DNA from: Pythium myriotylum
Taxonomy: Eukaryota > Oomycota > Peronosporomycetes > Pythiales > Pythiaceae
Assembly (NCBI GenBank): GCA_023091665.1
Contig: JALJCQ010000033.1
Coordinates: 1-64,000, forward strand
Direction of reading: 5' to 3'
Length of the DNA stretch: 64,000 nucleotides
Below, piece by piece: positions 39,176 to 50,372 of the stretch. Every line of letters begins with the position of its first letter. Position 1 is the stretch's first letter. The translations under genes were made by a program, and so were the position numbers. The notes beneath the pieces were generated by a model. The model saw only the letters and a program-made list of their open reading frames with translations, was not told the DNA's origin and ran no database searches.

Positions 39176-39509
39176 CAGAAATACCGCCATCATTCCGATG
39201 ACGCGCAAGATCCCCAACGATCATCACTTGGTTGCATCTGAGTCTGAGACGACGACAATACACTTGACAATTGTATGGAGTCAGAATGTCGGAAAAGTGA
39301 TCAGCATTCCACCACGATGCTTCGCACTCGCTCCCTGTTCCCCACAGCCGAGAAGACGTAGCGGGCGATCAGCGCCGCCTCCCGGACGCGCCCCCGCCGC
39401 CTCTGCGCCGCCCACGAGCCATTCGAGAACAAGCGCGCTCGCTCGCTCTCCCCTCTCGCGAAATCGCGCGCTCGCAGCGTTCGCCACGGCCGAGGAAGCG
39501 CCCTGCGTC
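39176..39509. other. Intergenic upstream of the ABCA transporter
   Basis: The frame is open on + from 39198, but the codons are Arg/Pro/Ser-rich and without family resemblance, so I treat them as leader sequence. No repeat is evident. Confidence 0.55.
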
Positions 39510-42500
39510 ATGACGGGCCTCGCGCGCTCCGTGCGCGTGCTCTTCGCCAAGAACTGGCGGCTCAAGCAGCGCGAGAGCCGCCTCAACAAGAACCGCCCGA
39601 CGGCGCCCGGCACGTGGCTCTTCCCGCCGCTGATCACCGACGTGATCTTGCCGCTCGTTGTCCTTCTCTTCTTCATCCAGAAGCTCTGCGATTTGAACCA
39701 AACCATCCCGCCCACGGGCGACGCCGAGCTCTTTTCGTCACGGCAGCTCGCGAACCAAGCCATCTGGTCGCTCCCGAGCGTGCCGACCACCTCGTCGGCC
39801 GTGACTGTGCTCACTGCGCTGCCGTTGCTGCTGACGACGCAGAACTTGAGCCTCGTCACGCTCGATCGACCGGAGAACCGCGCACTGCTGTCGTATCTTG
39901 ACAGGTGAGTAGTCCAATTTGCTCTGATTGGATTCTTTTCTTCAGTTGACACGGTTTTCTGGCGTGCTGTAGAGAGTTTGAAGGCGACGAGACCCTCGGC
40001 CTTGTACCCCTCAGCAGTCTCACTAAAATCCTCCCTCTACCTGCGGAGGGCTCGACAAACGCCGCTGATGACTTGCTGGAAGGCTACCCAAAGTCGAGCG
40101 GCGTACGTGTTTATGCGGCTTTTGATCTGCGGCGTGCAGCGCCGCTCGCTCCGTACGAAGCACGCGTGTTCTTTCTCGAAGACGACAACCACGGCACTAA
40201 CAAGCTGGATGCGAGTGATCAAGTGCTGAATTATTTTACGGTTGACGTCAAGCAGAAGGACTCTGGTGATAGTGACGGACGAGTGGTGCAATTCCCTGGT
40301 GTTTTACCGCTGCAAATGGAGCTTAATCGATTCCTACGGACCGGTGCAAAATCCTACAAGCAGCGCGCAACTACGTCTGTACCGCCACAGACTGCGTGCC
40401 GTCTGGTGGACACAATGCTCTACGATGTAGGTCTCTCGTGGCAAGACTTTCCTTCTACTTCTCAGCTCGGTGGTGGAGAAGCATCATGTGAAAAGGCCAT
40501 CAAAGCTGGTACCGTTCGGGACAAGACTCTCCAGTTTTTGTCGCGCCTTATCACGACTGACTCCTCGCTGGACACTACGAGAAATCTAAATGTGAACTCC
40601 CTGCCAAGGCGCCCCAAGAAGATCGTTGCAGGTTCGGCCGATTCGAGCATTGTGGTATACACGGCGTTTCTCTTTTTGTGGCCCTATAGCCGGCTTGTGC
40701 AAGATGTCGTTGTCGAGAAGGAGAAGCAGCTCAAGGAGTATCTACTCATTATGGGCCTCCAGCCGATGGCGTTGCTGGCGAGCTGGTTCTTGCTCTACCT
40801 CGTCGCATCCGCTGCGGTTGTGATTGTTGCGGTCATCATGCTCAGTGGAAGCATGTTCACTGCGACTCACTCGGGCGAGTTCCACTTCGCCGTGCTACTG
40901 ATGGCTTTTGCTATCAGCTTGCTCCTCTTCGGCACGGCAATCACAGCAATGTTTGGCACGGCACGCACGGCAGCTACGGTTGCTCCGCTACTGTATATGA
41001 TTCTTGGAGCCGCGCCTTTGCTGCAGTCGTATATGGGCGAAGATGCTGTAGAGCACTCACTGCTGCGGTATGTGATATGGTTCATGGAGCTGGTGAGCTC
41101 GCCTACTGTATTCATGCAGGCTCTTCGAAATATCACAGCTTTGGACGCCACAACGCTCACAGTTCGTCCGATTGAGTGGGTGACCGTCGCAGGGCCGAGT
41201 ATCAAGATGTGCTTCCAGAGCCTCGGTTACTTGGTACTCGGCTGGTACCTCGAGAGTGTGTTTCCGCGCGCATTTGGAGTCCAGCAACCATGGTATTTTG
41301 TTTTCCAGCCCTCATATTGGTTTCCAAACCGATTTGGAAGGTCGTCCAGTAATGCGGATGACGATGATGAGCTCGTGCAGCTCACAGCTGGTGAAGAGTC
41401 TTCAACTTCCGAGTTCCCAGAGGATGACACTATGCGAGAAATGTCGATGGCTGACTATATGCACCACTTCCGACCGATTCTGCTGGTGAAGGCGCTATCG
41501 AAACGATTTCCAAATGGCAAGTTGGCGGTGAATAGCGTGTCGTTCGGTGTGAAGAAGGGGGAGATATTTGGCTTACTTGGGCCGAACGGTGCTGGAAAGA
41601 GCACGACCATGTCAATTTTGTGTGGTATGCTATCTCCCACTGGGGGCGATGCTTTTGTCGGCTCAAGGAGTGTCGTAGACGACCCATTGTCCATCCGAAA
41701 AAGTTTAAGCGTGTGCTTCCAGCAGAACATTCTTTTCGACGAGCTGACAGTATGGGAACACCTTAAACTGGTGTATGATCTGAAGACCTCCTTGGGCATC
41801 AAAGCGATCGATGAGGAAATGTGGATCCACAAACTCAAGCATTTTGGTCTTGAAGAGAAGCGTGATGCGCTGTCTAAAACTCTTTCTGGGGGGCAGAAGC
41901 GTAAGCTATCCCTCGTTCTCGCTCTGATGGATACATCTCGAGTCGTTTTGCTGGATGAACCGACTGCAGGAATGGATCTTAAGGCTCGCGTTGACACATG
42001 GGATGCGTTAAGAAAGGCTGTGAACCATCGTGCAGTCATTTTGACGACACATTCGATGCAAGAGGCGCAGGCGCTCTGCGAAAATATTGGGATTGTCGCT
42101 GAAGGCAAGCTGAAGTGCTGTGGCTCGAGTCTATTTCTTCGCGAAAAGTTCGGCGTCGGCTACAAACTCACTGTCGTCCACCGCGACGACGCCCTTGATC
42201 GGGATGAGGATTCTAGTTCTGGGCGGACGAAGTCAATCCTTTCTATTGTAAAGGATCACTTACCTAGCGCGGTTCTCGTGAGCGAAAACAAGTGGGAGAC
42301 ACGAGTCCAGCTCAACAGCGACGAACCGGCCTCCTTGATCCCAGTGTTCAAGGAGCTTGAGCAGTTGAAGCAGGGCGATAAGATAAAACGATACGCAGTT
42401 GCAGCAACTGACCTTGAAGACGTGTTTGTCAAGGTGACAGAAGGCGGTGACATCTACTACCACGTCAAGGATGGCGAACACCCAGAGCTCTCTAGCAAGG

Positions 42501-45406
42501 TTGAGCGACACGTCGATTACCCCTCAAGTTCACAGTCCGACGCAGCCCAATATTCTGACATTCAAGCGATTCCACTGCAGTTGCGGACGTTGGTTTTGAA
42601 ACGATGGAAGCTGATGATTCGCGACAAGCGTGCGTTTATAGCTCAATACGTGTGGCCACTCGCGTTCTACATGTTTTTCCTGTCGATCATTACAAATATC
42701 CCAGCGGGCAACAACTTTCTCGAGACGGTCACGACCTTACCAGCAACTGCGTCTCATACCTCCTTGTTTGTTGGAACCCTCCCTGACGCGACGTCGACGG
42801 CCCAGCATATATACGAGCACTTGGATGCCGACGTCAGAACGAGAGTCAAGTGGCAAGAAGTGGCAACGCCGGCACAGATAATCGACAAAATTATTCACAA
42901 CGACACAAGCACATCCTACTTTGGCGCGGTGCTGATTCGAAACGTAACTGCTGAAGGTTCCCCACTCCTACAATTTTCTGTTTACTACAACGACACTATC
43001 AAGCACTCCCTCCCCGTAGCACTCGAGTGGATATCTGTGGCCTACTGCAAATCAATCGTAGACAAGACCGGCGTCAAGCCAGCGGACTGTGATTTGAGTT
43101 TCACGAAGAGCGCATTTCCACGCAAGTCGATTATCTCAGTCAATATTGGTGGTGGGGATACCAAGGCAGTTGGTGTCGGTTCTCAGGCGGATGGAGACAA
43201 CATGGCGATGCGATTTATCACAGCGATCTACATCCTCTTTACACTGAGTTCGATAACTGCAAGCTACATCACGGCGGTTGTCAAAGAGCGTGAAGGTGGC
43301 CTCAAGAGACTTCAATACCTCCACCTCGCATCAGAGCGCGCATCAACTGTGTATTGGTTCTCCCATCTCGTGTATGACTACATCGGGTACATGCTTGCCA
43401 TCGCCGCGGTTATTTTGATCACGGTCTCGTATCACACGGGTTGGACCGGTGAGCTGTTAGCGCCACTTATCGTACTCACTGTCGCCCTAGGTCTGTCGAT
43501 CTTGGCTTTTTCGTACCTCGCATCACTTGCATTCTCGTCGCATTCATCGGCACAATCGGTCATGTCATTCGTTTCGACATTCCAGGTCATTGGTTCCACG
43601 GTGGTATTCATTCTCAGCAACATTCCAAGCACTTGCAGCCAAGCCAACACTGCGGCCATGTTCCTGCGTGCAATGCCCCTCTTTGCCTATGGAGAAGCGT
43701 TGCTGTTCCTCGCTTCTCCAGCACTGGGCAGCCTTCGGGAGCAGTGTGTGAGAACCAATGAAGTGATGAGGTCCTTGGTCAATACCGAGGGGTTCCCCTT
43801 CGAGGTCGGTGCGACGTCTCCGTGGAGTTGGTCCAGTACGGGACGCCCACTCACCTATATGGTCACCTCTTTCGTTGTGTACATGGCTTTACTCCTCGTG
43901 ATTGACACGATGCAATCCTACCCGACGATTCTCCAGAACCGGCTGAACTGGATTATGCAACGACAGACGCCTACTGACACATATCGCCCAGTTGCCCACG
44001 ACATTGAATCCCCAAGTCGTGATATTATTGAGGTTGAACACCTGACCAAAGTGTACAACCCCAAGAAATCAGCCACATCAAGCCAATCTGAGGCGCCTGC
44101 TACGAACGAGGAAGACCAACCTGTATTGAACCAGCAAGGCCAGGTCGTAGCGGTCGACAATGTCAGCTTTGTGGTCGAGCGTAATGACTGTGTTGCTCTG
44201 TTGGGCGTGAACGGTTCGGGCAAATCGACCACGTTTGAAGTGCTAACATCTGGGATAGCTCCAACGTCGGGTAGCGCTCGCATCGACGGCATTGACGTGA
44301 CGTTACAGCCCCAGCTTGCAGGACGACAGTACGGCTATTGTCCACAGACTAACATCCAGTTCGCTGAGATGACGGTTCGCGAACATCTCCAACTCTGCTA
44401 CCGTCTGCGCACAAGACACCAGTACATGGCTCGGGTGGAGGAAGCGGCTTTGCAGAGTCTCATGTCCAAACTAGACCTCCATCAAGTGGCGCACACGGCC
44501 GCGGGACATCTCAGTGGTGGCAACAAGCGGCGGTTGATGCTTGCGCTATCGTTGCTTAGCGACGAAGTGTCGCTGCTGTTGATGGATGAGCCTTCTGCAG
44601 GAGTGGACGTGGTTGCGCGACGACTGATGTGGAAAGTGCTGTACGATAAGCGACAAGCGAACCGCGACGTGAGCTGCTTATTCACGACCCACAGCATGGA
44701 AGAAGCTGAGGCTGTGTGTGCCAACGCAGTGGTGCTCAACAAGGGTAAGCTTGTCTGGAACGGCAGCATTCCCGAGCTTAAGCACCACGCTGCGTCAGGT
44801 ATCTCGATCACCGTGCGTCTCGACACCGCAAGCATTTGGGAAGCCGAGCGCGTTCGATACTACGTCGACAAAGTCCGTGCAGTGCTATCACGCAGCCCCA
44901 GCGGCCAGCTTGCGCTTCAAGAGGGCAAGATCGTCTCGGACGAGTTGCTGAACGCGTGGCGCGTTTGTCGCGACAACCACCCCCGCACCAAGAACCAGGC
45001 GGCGACGAACACCGAACACCAGTGGATCTCGGCATTGATCGCCCGCGTGCAGCAGGAACGCAGTGCGACCGCTTCCAGCGACGAGACGCCGTCGATCCCC
45101 GCGAGTCTGGATATCTCGGCGTTTGTGAAGGAGTGGCTCTTGCGCGAAGCCTTCGCAACGATCGAGGCCCAGCTCTTCCAGGACAAGATCTCGAGTCGGT
45201 CTGGTGAGCTTGTCAAGCCTGTGACGCTCCACGACGCGCCCGGCAGCGGCTCCAGCACGACGGCTGTGTACGAGACGAACTGCAACGACCGTTTCGCGCT
45301 CATCGACGCGTTCACGACGCTCGAGAGCCACAAGGAAGCCTTCTCGATCGCGCGCTACAGCATCAGCGAGCTGTCGCTTGAGCGAGTCTTTGAACAGTTC
45401 GCTTAA
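39510..45406 (+). CDS. Full-size ABC transporter, subfamily A (two exons)
   Basis: Spliced protein of about 1942 aa: exon 1 39510-39904, intron 39905-39972 (GTGAGT...GTAG, 68 bp), exon 2 39973-45406. The ATG at 39510 starts a short cytosolic N-terminus and a membrane segment (LITDVILPLVVLLFFI), the ABCA pattern, followed by a large luminal loop and five more spans. The first nucleotide-binding domain has Walker A LLGPNGAGKST (near 665), signature LSGGQKRKLS and Walker B LLDEPTAGMD (near 789). A second membrane half follows. The second domain has Walker A LLGVNGSGKST (near 1541), signature LSGGNKRRLM and Walker B LLMDEPSAGVD (near 1667). ABCA proteins move lipids or lipophilic compounds; substrate unknown. 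Confidence 0.95.
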
Positions 45407-46556
45407 TCCAGTATGCTACTAATCTAGTAGGTTAACTTTACCGGTAAAGTTGACGGTTACGATGGGGCTTGGCGGAACCGTACCCTTGAGGTGAACCGGA
45501 GCTCCTCACGAGTCCCGACCAGTCGTTTGGGTGGCGTGCCAAGCAAAAGACGCCAGCGAGAAGGCGATCAGTTGGCGATGTGCGCTTTTCTACAGAGAGC
45601 CGAGTCCGCGAGGACGACGCCGGACGAGTCGAGCGCGCAGCGTGCGCGTGGTGTCTGTCGGCCGTGGACCTTGCGTGTCTGAATGGAGAACGTGGTGATT
45701 ACACATCAACGAATGTCGCCGCCCCAGGCAGTATTGACCCACCGGGTCGTGTTGAGTACATTTTTCGCCGGATTTTTAACAGGATTCGGCATGAACGTTC
45801 CCGATGCTTCGAGTTGTGTGCCTGTGTGCAAGTGTGATGATGACAAGATATACCCAGCTCGCTTCGAGTTGCGCGATGAAGAGAACTGTTTCCGAGGGGT
45901 AACGCCCTCATTGTCTGACCACATTGCTGCTACTGCACTTTTGCGTATTGCGTGTGTATTTATGTGCCTGAATTGCTAGACGAGCGTATGGTGATGACTA
46001 AAAATTATCCCTGTCCGACGAGATGGAACGCTTCCTTCCCGTGGAGATAAACCAGTGTAACTTAAATATTTGGCTGAATACGCTCCATCCAAAGAATCTT
46101 CTGTCTGGCTATGCTGAGCGCAGCCAAATGGATCGCTCGTTCCCGTGAGCGCGAATGCTCAACCAATGTGTCCTCAGTGGTGTTGCACCCGCCAACGGCG
46201 CAAGGATATCGCTCGTCCAGGTTTGATGACTCAATCACAACTCACGTGCTCAGTTCGATCTCAGAAAAGCGAGTTACTGTTTCTAGTAGAATACCACTGC
46301 GTCAGGCATGATGGGAGCTACATGCACTCCATCCTCACAGAGAACTTTCAGCTCGCTGCGTGGATCCGCTCGCACCAAAGCCTGCACTGCCGAGAAGATC
46401 CTCGTCACCGAGACACCGACTGCAACCTTCTTTAGTCTGGCTTGGCTCGATCATATCAGTTAGCAACCCTTCCATTTCGTTTGAGTATACCGCGTTAGGA
46501 ACCTCTCACTCCTCGTCAAAGCACAGGACTCATTCGACGAGCTCCTCGGCCAGACC
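45407..46556. other. Intergenic, ABCA to MinE
   Basis: No supported gene in 1150 bp. A perfect 18-bp palindrome AACTTTACCGGTAAAGTT lies about 30 bp after the ABCA stop (near 45434-45451). Short ORFs further on have no domain signature. Confidence 0.65.
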
Positions 46557-47013
46557 ATGGCGGCGACGACAGCGCGTCACGGCGCGCGCAAGTGGCTCGC
46601 GTCGCTCTTCGGCGAGGCCGCGACGGCCTCCGCGGGCGCCGCCGAGGCCTCGTCCAAGTCCGTCGCGAAGGAACGGCTCCAGATCATCCTCGCGCACCAG
46701 CGCGGCAGCCAGGTGCTCGCGGGCGTGGACCTCGCGGCGCTCCAGAACGAGCTGCTCGAGTGCGTCCAGCGCCACATCCGCGTGGCCAACGGCGCCAACA
46801 TCAACATTGCAGGTGCGTGAAGATGCGAGGACGCACAGACAGAAAAGAAAGCTGAGAGACTGATGACGAAACTTGGAATGATGATATGGATGCTCAGTCA
46901 AGCACGAAGGCCAGCTCGACATCTTTGAGATGCAGGTGCCTGTCGACGGCGGCAACCCGAGCTACGTCAAGCCAACGGCGCCGTCGCCAGTGCCGCCGAG
47001 ACGGACGCGATAG
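46557..47013 (+). CDS. minE: Mitochondrial division topological factor MinE (two exons)
   Basis: Spliced protein of 123 aa: exon 1 46557-46812, intron 46813-46897 (GTGCGT...CTCAG, 85 bp), exon 2 46898-47013. Residues 1-40 are Ala/Ser/Arg-rich with few acids (MAATTARHGARKWLASLFGE), fitting a mitochondrial presequence. Then KERLQIILAHQR matches the MinD-binding helix of bacterial MinE almost exactly. LQNELLECVQRHIRV and, after the intron, VKHEGQLDIFEMQV match the dimerisation beta strands. MinE drives MinD off membranes and so positions the division site; in eukaryotes it persists in mitochondria of several protist groups, stramenopiles included. The partner MinD is not in the window. The tail is Pro/Arg-rich. 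Confidence 0.9.
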
Positions 47014-47132
47014 ATTTTCTAGGATTTCTGTCCGGGACGGTTGGGACACGAGTATAAGCCCGCTTCTCATGAAGAAGCGAGGACCACGCAAATGTATGGG
47101 AACCACTTTGAAGCATTCCATGTCTCTGCGTC

Positions 47133-49740
47133 CTAGTACGGGTAGTAGTCGTCGCAGGGTAAGACCTCGAGGTGGCTGATGCTGTCGAAGATCCACGTCA
47201 CGCGGACTATCGGAATATGGTAGATGTCCCAGAGTCTCTTCGCGTCCATCGGGTCCATGACTTTAGAGACGATGCCGAGGTTCGACTTGCCGGGCGGCGA
47301 GGTTGGTAGCGCGTTGACACGGCCCACTGAGTGACCCATTTCCACGCTCGCTCCGAAATTGACAACAATCGATCGGAGCGAGTCGATCATGAAATCGAAC
47401 TCTTTCTCCGGACAGAGCAGCACGAACTGGAACTGCTGGAAAATTTCGTTTCGAGTACCTGTACGAAGGCGCATTAGCCGACTTTCACGTGGCTTCCCCA
47501 CAGCATCGCTGTAAATGTCTCCTGACATTTCGTATTTGTCCTCAGGGAGCCATTGGCCGTGAGCAAGACTTGCTTCGACCCAGGAATAGTCGACTACGTA
47601 GGTGCCTTCTGCCAGTGCACGCATATACTTCGCTGTACGCTTGCACCGCAGTCCAAGATCCTCACCCCCGTGGCCGACAGGTACAGACTTTGTGATGAGA
47701 TGTGTGACACTTGTCTTGAGCGTGCCTTTGGCGTCGCGTTTAATATCGAAATCGCGCCCAAAGCGACCGCCGAGTCGTTGACACGCGATCAACACTGACC
47801 TGCTCTCCTCCTTTGTTAGATCAGTGCCGACAAACACGAAACTAGTGGTCGGAGACGTCGCTCGGCCACTACGACGTTCTGTGGTAGTATTGCTGGAAGT
47901 TAAAGGTGGTCGGGTAGTTGATGCGGTCGGGACTGAAGTGACTGTAGCCGAATGCACGGCAGACACAGAAGGTTTCACTGCAATACCCTTCGCAATAGGC
48001 GTTGCTTCACCTAAGCGAGATCCTGGTGGCGATTCAAACACAGGCTCGTCCCCACCAGATAACCGATGAAGACGGTTCGTGCTTCGTCCATTCGCATTCT
48101 CCTGGAAAGCCTTGATCGCACTCTTGAAGTCCTCGCTCGCCCGCTTCTTTGTCGCGGAGCTGACAGCGAGAGTGCTGTGAATCTGAGAATCTTCTACAAC
48201 ATCCTCGTCATCCTCGTCGTCATGTGTCATATCCACGACGTCAGGAGCGACTTGCGAAGAGTGCACGATTAGACGCTTCTTTGGTGTTCGATTCGGTGTT
48301 GAAGGCTCTGACTTGGTTGGAGTTGTCTTCGGAGCGACAGCCGCTATGCGACTACCAGTGTTCCGATGCACCCAAGTGCTTTCGTCTTCCTTGTCGTCGC
48401 CACCATGGTCTGTCGGATTCCCGCTCAATCGTGATACCATCGCTGGAGACGACGATAGGCGTCCAAGAACGGATCCGACAGGAGGAGCTACACCTCCGAA
48501 GCCTAGCAGGTCTGGTGAGTCAGCTAGAGTTCCTGGCATTTGCGTTTGCGTTTGTGAGTGCCCGTTCTCGTCGAGGTCCGAGTTTTTCTCCTCTTCTTCC
48601 GAGCTATCTGTTGTCGCTTGGAAAATCCGCCGCTTCCTTTTACTTGGAGACGGAGCCATAGCTGGATTCCCTCCATTTGAACCATTCTGCTCACGCACAC
48701 GCTGCACAGCTGGAATCATCGGTTGCGACTGGCTACCGTCGCTCTTCATCGACGGCGCCGGCGACACTCGGAAACCCGTGATTGGAAGCTGTGCCATTGA
48801 CGCGTTCTTCTTGGATTTCTTCGCCCACTCATCGAGAAAATGATTGTGCGACTGGATCTTCTGCATGACGCCCTGAACATCTTGCGTTCCGAGGACGCTG
48901 AGCGGTGACGATAGTGAAGAGAGAGAGGAGCCGTGCTGAGAAACCCCAAACGGCGAGAACGGAGACGGGCGTCTGACTGGGGGTGATGTCATTTGGCTGT
49001 CCATGTTCGTCATCTGAGTTTGACTCGGATCTTCATGAGCGACGGACTGCTGCGTGTGTGACCGACCAGCAGATTGACCGTTCATGGTCCTGCTCAGATG
49101 GGCGGCGCCGAATCCTGTCCGCTTGACAACCGGAGCTGCAGCAGCCGCAGCTTCTCTATTGCTGGCGTCCAGAGCCGCATTCTTCAGAGCAGCGCGCTCC
49201 ACGAGCGAGCCTCCGAACAGTTCAATGGCGTTGGCTCTCCGCTCGGCGGCCTCAGCCTCGTGCCTGAGCTGGGCCGTGTTGATGTTCCACTTCCGACTGG
49301 CGACGGGCCCTCGACTCGAGCCCGCCTCCACTTCTTTCGCCTTCTGCTCGATCTCATACTCTCGCTCGACTTTCTCCAGAGCAGCAGCGCTGTTCGGGTC
49401 TTCGAGCGGCGCGAGCGTCACCTCGACGGCCTTCCACGCCGATAGAATGCTCTGTAGAAACTGGTTCTTCGTGATCTCGCTCGGGCGCGTGGGCAGCTTG
49501 CACTTGGGACACGAGCTCTCGGACTTGCGCAGGTGCAGGAAGATGCACTCGCGACAGAAGTTGTGCTTGCAGTCGAGGCAGTGCGGGTCCTCGAAGACAC
49601 GGCCACTGTGGAAACAGAGAGTCAGCGATTGCGGCGGCTGTAGAGCGAGTTCGGAGGCCGCCGACGCACCATAATTTACAGCAGAGCTCCTCGCGGATCA
49701 TGCGCACAGAGCGGCGCTTCTCCGGCGCGAGTAGCTCCAT
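47133..49740 (-). CDS. RING plus tandem BRCT protein, BRCA1-like (two exons)
   Basis: Spliced protein of about 847 aa: exon 1 49740-49670, intron 49669-49606 (GTGCG...ACAG, 64 bp), exon 2 49605-47133. The join creates a perfect C3HC4 RING: Cys21, Cys24, Cys36, His38, Cys41, Cys44, Cys56 and Cys59, followed by a helix (FLQSILSAWKAVE) in the place of the BRCA1/BARD1 bundle helix. The middle is long, Ser/Pro-rich and probably unstructured. The C-terminus has two BRCTs (about 610-705, with RTAKYMRALAEGTYVVDYSWVE, written here as the motif region, and about 744-847). RING plus tandem BRCT without ankyrin repeats is BRCA1 architecture: a nuclear E3 ligase in break repair. Convergent with minE, 119 bp apart. 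Confidence 0.85.
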
Positions 49741-50372
49741 CGGACGCAGCGATAGAGAGGCAGAGAGGCGGCGCCAACTGCAACGTTTGCGGCGAGCATG
49801 AACCGCGGGTTGGTTGACTGGGAGCACTGTACCGTGAGAAGGGTACAGTGTCACAAAAAGATTAGTGACGGTAGCCATCGAGGAGTCGGCATGAGTGGAT
49901 GGATCAACTGAGATCCAGCGAGGTGGCCTTGCCTTCTGGTGGTCAATCACCACTCGACGCGGGTCTCCTACACCCAGAGAAGAGTCTGGCCGAGTAGAGA
50001 GGACTACAGTCTCTCCACTTGTTTCTTCTCAATATGGCGAGAGTGTGAGGTTGTGATAGTTCCGAGGTCTTGAGAGATGACATAGCCATTATGAGGATGT
50101 TGCGATATTCAACGTTTGAGGAAACCTGAGTGGAGTCCAGAGATTTGCACTCTCCACGAAAGGACCGTGATGATTGCCCTGTTTTGCTAGAGTAGCCTAT
50201 AAGAAGGGTAACGAGTGAAAAAAGTAGTGCAAAACGGGTCTGAATGTCATTGTGTTTCGTGACTGTGAGTCTTCCACTGCGCGAGCATCCGGAATCAACA
50301 CTATCGGGGTCGCGCGTATGGTGCGGAGAGTATGACGCATGCTTGGGTCCGACAAATAACAACGAGTCCCGC
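49741..50372. other. Intergenic, no supported gene
   Basis: Promoter region of the BRCA1-like gene and 3' flank of the next gene. I see no repeats or RNA genes. Confidence 0.55.

Noticed and set aside
39198..39509. Upstream extension of the ABCA protein
   Set aside because: Arg/Pro/Ser-rich with no resemblance to ABCA N-termini; the ATG at 39510 gives the usual short cytosolic start before the first membrane span.
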